A stretch of 64,000 nt of DNA from Elusimicrobiota bacterium. GTDB lineage: Bacteria; Elusimicrobiota; Elusimicrobia; Elusimicrobiales; UBA9959. The notes beneath the pieces are model-generated. The model made no database searches. It worked only from the letters and a program-made list of their open reading frames with translations, and was not told the origin of the DNA. Made by a program: the position numbers and the translations under genes. The stretch is taken from NCBI GenBank assembly GCA_026388155.1, contig JAPLKI010000022.1, positions 310,001-374,000 of the forward strand. Reading direction: 5' to 3'. Shown in pieces: positions 61,310 through 64,000 of the stretch (position 1 is its first letter; every line of letters starts with the position of its first letter).

Positions 61310-61437
61310 GGGCCGCCTTTGTCCATCTAGGGCCTTCAACCGGTTGACCGATTTTCCGGGTTAGTGATTTCCAAGGCGGTTTTTTTGTAATATATTCAGG
61401 ACAGTTTGCAACATGTGTAAAATAGTAGGAGGAAACA

Positions 61438-62265
61438 ATGAATAAAATAGTTCTTGCGGTTTTAGCGGTAACCTTGCCGGCGGGGCTTATGGCCCAGACT
61501 CCGGCTCCGGCGACAGGCACGGGAGCGGCGCCGGCAGCGGTAGCGGTTCCCTTTGACACTCAGGGGGGGCTATTCGCGAACGACGACCAGAAAACCCTGT
61601 ATTTCCTTGGCACGGCGGTCAGTTCAAAAATAAAGCAGCTCGGTTTTACTACCGAGGAAAGCAAATATATTATCATGGGCTTTTCCGACACGATGAACGG
61701 GGAAAAAACAAAGGTGGACGAATCGTACGGCCAGAAACTTAATGAGTATCTGGGCAAGAAACAGCTTGCGATGGTGAACAAGGAGAAAGAGAAAAACAAG
61801 CCGTTTGTCGAAGCGATGTCCAAGGAAAAAGGCGCCCAGAAACTGGCAAGCGGGGTCGTTTATATTCCGGTAACGGAAGGCACCGGCGCGGCACCTAAGG
61901 CCACTGACATGGTAAAAGTCCACTATCACGGCACCTTTCCGGACGGCAAGGTTTTTGACAGCTCGGTTGACAGGGGAACGCCGGCGGAATTCCCGCTTAA
62001 CGGCGTGATTCCCTGCTGGACCGAGGGAGTCCAGAAAATGAAAGTGGGCGGCAAGGCGAAGCTGATATGTCCGTCAGATACCGCTTACGGAGACCAGGGC
62101 GCGGGCGGGGCTATACCCGGCGGCGCAACACTGGTATTTGATGTGCAGCTGCTTGAAATACTTAAGCCCGCGGTCGCAGTGGGGGAGAACCCCGCGAAAG
62201 CCGCAAAGCCAGTGAAGGTTGTAAAGCCCGCCGCAGTCAAGCCGGCTGCGAAACCGGCGAAATAA
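61438..62265 (+). CDS. Exported FKBP-type peptidyl-prolyl isomerase (FkpA/Mip-like)
   Basis: A 275-residue protein after AGGAGG. The signal peptide ends near LMAQTP. An Ala/Pro linker and a helical dimerisation domain (about 40-130; FLGTAVSSKIKQLGFTTEES) precede the FKBP domain (about 140-240): VKVHYHGTFPDGKVFDSS, VIPCWTEGVQKMKVGGKAKL, and PGGATLVFDVQLLEI. This is the FkpA/Mip layout; it speeds prolyl isomerisation and helps fold envelope proteins in the periplasm. A Lys/Ala/Pro-rich tail (about 247-275) is unusual and may bind peptidoglycan or polyanions. A strong terminator follows. Confidence 0.92.
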   Translation: MNKIVLAVLAVTLPAGLMAQTPAPATGTGAAPAAVAVPFDTQGGLFANDDQKTLYFLGTAVSSKIKQLGFTTEESKYIIMGFSDTMNGEKTKVDESYGQKLNEYLGKKQLAMVNKEKEKNKPFVEAMSKEKGAQKLASGVVYIPVTEGTGAAPKATDMVKVHYHGTFPDGKVFDSSVDRGTPAEFPLNGVIPCWTEGVQKMKVGGKAKLICPSDTAYGDQGAGGAIPGGATLVFDVQLLEILKPAVAVGENPAKAAKPVKVVKPAAVKPAAKPAK

Positions 62266-62303
62266 AATTATAGAACACAGAATATAAAATAGCAGAAGCA
62301 TAC

Positions 62304-62339
62304 AAAAAGGCCGCAGGCTTTATACGCCTGCGGCCTTTT
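62304..62339 (+). terminator. Rho-independent terminator
   Basis: AAAAGGCCGCAGGC and GCCTGCGGCCTTTT form a perfect stem with a short TTTATAC loop, about 40 bases after the FKBP stop codon. Confidence 0.92.
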
Positions 62340-62608
62340 ATTTGCCCGCAAGTTGCAGTCAACTGCAACTTTCGTCCCAGAGGGGCCGCCCTTTTCCGCT
62401 AGTTGGTTGCGCCGGTGCAAGCAAAATGCAGAATGAACGGAAATATGCATTTACTAATTGCACTATGGTCGTAAAAGGGCGGGGCAACCCAGCCCTTTTG
62501 CCCAATAATTCACGAATCAGTGGGCAAAAGAGCTGCCCTTCGGGCGAATCCTTCGACTGAAGGATTCGGGTTTGTCCTGTGTTCACTGCATCCCCTGTCC
62601 GCTATTCG
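62340..62608. other. Structured intergenic element
   Basis: No gene is supported. A 10-bp hairpin AAGTTGCAGT/ACTGCAACTT lies at 62350-62371. GCCCTTTT (about 62387) can pair with AAAAGGGC (about 62473). CAGCCCTTTTGCCCA (near 62490) faces TGGGCAAAAGAGCTG (near 62521). A perfect 10-bp hairpin CGAATCCTTC/GAAGGATTCG is at 62545-62568. The last 30 bases are TATTCGC-type heptad repeat. Flanking genes converge here. Confidence 0.5.
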
Positions 62609-62628
62609 CTATTTCCTATTCGCTTCCC
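62598..62628. repeat. TATTCGC heptad repeat
   Basis: CCGCTATTCGCTATTTCC followed by TATTCGCTTCC, the same family as 20404-20470 and 34663-34762, directly before the TerC gene end. Confidence 0.6.
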
Positions 62629-63541
62629 TTTTATCCTTTTCCGGCATCACCGCCGACAGCAGCATGGAAGCGGCCAACAGGCCCAGCACCACGCCCAGCG
62701 AAAGGATGGCCGGTATGTGGATAAAGTTGGAAAGCAGCATTTTTAGTCCCACATAAAAAAGTATTACGGAGATGCCGGTTTTCAGAAAACGGAAAGAATC
62801 AATTATCGAGGCGAGGAAAAAATAAAGCGAGCGCAATCCCACCACCGCAAACACGTTGGAAGTGTAGACCACGAATTTATCGGTTGAAACGGCCAGCACC
62901 GCGGGTATTGAGTCAACCGCGAAAATAATATCCGAGGTTTCCACCACCACAAGCGTGGCAAGCAGCGGTGTGGCGTACCAGAGCCCTTTTTTTATTAAAA
63001 AATCAGGCGTATCGGCGGAATTGTCAAAGGGGATGAATTTGGACAGCAGTTTTAAAACGAAGTTCCTGCCGGGGTCCATTTTTTCCTCTTCCTGCTTAAG
63101 CATTCTGACCGCCGTCAAAATAAGCACGGCTCCGAACACATAAATAAGCCAGTGGAATGTGTGGAGCAGGCCTATGCCGGCGAAAATAAGCACGAGGCGC
63201 ATGATAATGGCGCCAAGTATGCCCCAGGTGAGTATTTTAGGCTGATATTTGTCGGGGATGGCGAAATAAGAGAAAATTAGCAGGAACACGAACATGTTGT
63301 CCATGGAAAGCGAGTATTCGATCACATAGCCCGTGAAGAACTCAAGCATTTTTTCATAGCCCAGCATATAGCCGGTAAGCAGGCCGAAAAGGCCTGCCAC
63401 AAGCACCCAGAAGCCGCAAAGCGCCATGGATTCCCTGCGGGATATCACATGCGCTTTGCCGGCGGAAAGCTTTATGTCGGCGATAAAAAGCGCGGCCGTG
63501 GTGACAATAAAAACGCTCCACATGATCTCAAGGCGGGTCAT
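62609..63541 (-). CDS. TerC-family integral membrane protein
   Basis: I place the start at 63541 (MTRLEIMWSVFIV) because a promoter ends just before it; an ATG at 63565 is possible and the longest frame (63721) runs through the divergent gene. 310 residues, about eight helices. TerC signatures: EYSLSMDNMFVFLLIF, VVETSDIIFAVDSIPAVLAV with conserved acidic residues, and SLYFFLASIID. The family (TerC, Alx, YkoY) is linked to manganese export and to metalation of exported enzymes. The C-terminus is short and charged. Length fits the Alx branch. Confidence 0.9.
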   Translation of the reverse strand: MTRLEIMWSVFIVTTAALFIADIKLSAGKAHVISRRESMALCGFWVLVAGLFGLLTGYMLGYEKMLEFFTGYVIEYSLSMDNMFVFLLIFSYFAIPDKYQPKILTWGILGAIIMRLVLIFAGIGLLHTFHWLIYVFGAVLILTAVRMLKQEEEKMDPGRNFVLKLLSKFIPFDNSADTPDFLIKKGLWYATPLLATLVVVETSDIIFAVDSIPAVLAVSTDKFVVYTSNVFAVVGLRSLYFFLASIIDSFRFLKTGISVILFYVGLKMLLSNFIHIPAILSLGVVLGLLAASMLLSAVMPEKDKREANRK

Positions 63542-63548
63542 TAAGGAA

Positions 63549-63576
63549 ATTATACATTTAATCATGAATAAGACAA
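63549..63576 (-). promoter_or_regulatory. Promoter of the TerC gene, leaderless
   Basis: On the minus strand TTGTCT (63571-63576) and TATAAT (63549-63554) are 16 bases apart. The expected start of transcription, about seven bases on, coincides with the ATG at 63541. There is no Shine-Dalgarno site. Confidence 0.5.
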
Positions 63577-63586
63577 AAAATAGCGC

Positions 63587-63615
63587 TTGAAACCCGCGGA
63601 TAGATAAATTAGAAT
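63587..63615 (+). promoter_or_regulatory. Promoter of the P-loop gene at the right edge
   Basis: TTGAAA (63587-63592) and TAGAAT (63610-63615) are 17 bases apart, upstream of a CGGAGG ribosome-binding site and the ATG at 63642. Confidence 0.5.
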
Positions 63616-63641
63616 AAGGCATATTCTTAATCGGAGGTTCT

Positions 63642-64000
63642 ATGAACGAAACTTTTGACATAGTGCTGCTGCTTGCCCTGCCGGCTTCCGGTAAATCGGA
63701 GGTGCGCCGGTATCTTGCCAATGTTCCGGCCGGAGAACTCAGGAAAGATTTTCACATAGGCGACACTCTTCAGCTTGACGATTTCCCTTATGTGCACATG
63801 ATGCGCCGCGCCGACGATGAACTGGCAAAAATGGGCCGCGCCCGGATATTCTTTAGATCGCCTGACAGGCCTTTTGCGGATCCGAAGGACTGGGGCACGC
63901 TGATACATCTTATCAATGAGGATTATGCCGACCTTATGGCCAAGCGTATTTCAAAAACCGCTTCCGCTGCGGCGCTCCTGATAGAACGCCTGGAAAGGGC
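63642..64000 (+). CDS. P-loop nucleotide-binding protein, 3' partial
   Basis: The frame is open from ATG 63642 (CGGAGG six bases upstream) to the window edge, 119 residues so far. The N-terminus FDIVLLLALPASGKSEVRRYL contains a Walker A loop (ALPASGKS). IGDTLQLDDFPYVHMMRRAD follows, with an acidic pair that may bind metal. This pattern fits a small-molecule kinase or a P-loop NTPase. The gene is divergent from TerC with its own promoter. The family cannot be fixed without the missing end. Confidence 0.75.
   Translation, partial: MNETFDIVLLLALPASGKSEVRRYLANVPAGELRKDFHIGDTLQLDDFPYVHMMRRADDELAKMGRARIFFRSPDRPFADPKDWGTLIHLINEDYADLMAKRISKTASAAALLIERLER

Overview
The window looks like chromosomal DNA from an uncultured Elusimicrobiota-type bacterium, probably a metagenome-assembled genome. 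This is inferred from gene content: a very large secreted FN3/kelch protein with a YPNP-type C-terminal domain, PorV/PorQ-family outer-membrane proteins beside a FecR-domain protein, an MEP-pathway isoprenoid pair, and an envelope with outer-membrane beta-barrels. The lineage call is moderate. Most of the window is GC-rich. The main exceptions are AT-richer blocks at about 28.8-30.9, 44-48 and 52.2-54.5 kb.

Layout. 1-12.7 kb: a surface/secretion locus on the + strand (giant FN3 protein open at the left edge, PrcB-domain protein, FecR-domain protein, PorV-like protein, outer-membrane barrel). 13.1-17.6 kb, minus strand: a tightly coupled five-gene operon with a single-chain FliF-FliG fusion, MotA, two different MotB proteins and a TPR protein. 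No flagellar export or filament gene is in the window, so this looks like a stand-alone rotary motor. 17.9-24.6 kb: clostripain-family protease, a second PorV-like protein, polyprenyl diphosphate synthase, Dxs and a LOG-family protein. 24.7-28.5 kb: an AmmeMemoRadiSam locus (radical SAM enzyme plus a MEMO1-AMMECR1 fusion) enclosing a P-II-like regulator and an unknown membrane protein. 28.8-43.7 kb: membrane glycosyltransferase-like TPR protein, spermidine-synthase-like membrane protein, NapH-like ferredoxin membrane protein, two TauE/SafE-type proteins, zinc carboxypeptidase, DUF2156/GNAT pair, PgeF-like protein, adenine deaminase and a metallophosphoesterase.

43.8-59.7 kb is a probable genomic island inserted in a tRNA-Met(CAT) gene. 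A 17-nt exact copy of the tRNA 3' end (GCCCCCGCAACCAGATT) recurs at 59692-59708. The island carries two tandem GT7 (beta-4-galactosyltransferase-like) genes, a frameshifted GT4, and a complete lasso-peptide cluster: cyclase, HPr-kinase-like tailoring kinase, PqqD-type recognition protein, precursor, B2 protease, ABC exporter and nucleotidyltransferase. The cluster is split by a GT2 gene and an inverted HAD-type gene, and a truncated second pqqD lies under the GT2 start. The predicted core, SGSGQGVDAGLTS, would be unusually short and ends in the Ser expected for a phosphorylated lasso peptide.

59.8-64 kb: a NikR-like regulator coupled to a membrane protein, an FKBP isomerase, a TerC-family protein, and a P-loop gene cut by the right edge.

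Intergenic regions are unusual throughout. They hold many short heptameric tandem words in several families, often as facing inverted copies, and some have entered genes as signal-peptide codons, stop codons or in-frame insertions. There are also four longer structured or inverted-repeat elements. Several genes have a TATAAT-like box only about 6-12 nt before the ATG, which suggests leaderless transcripts.
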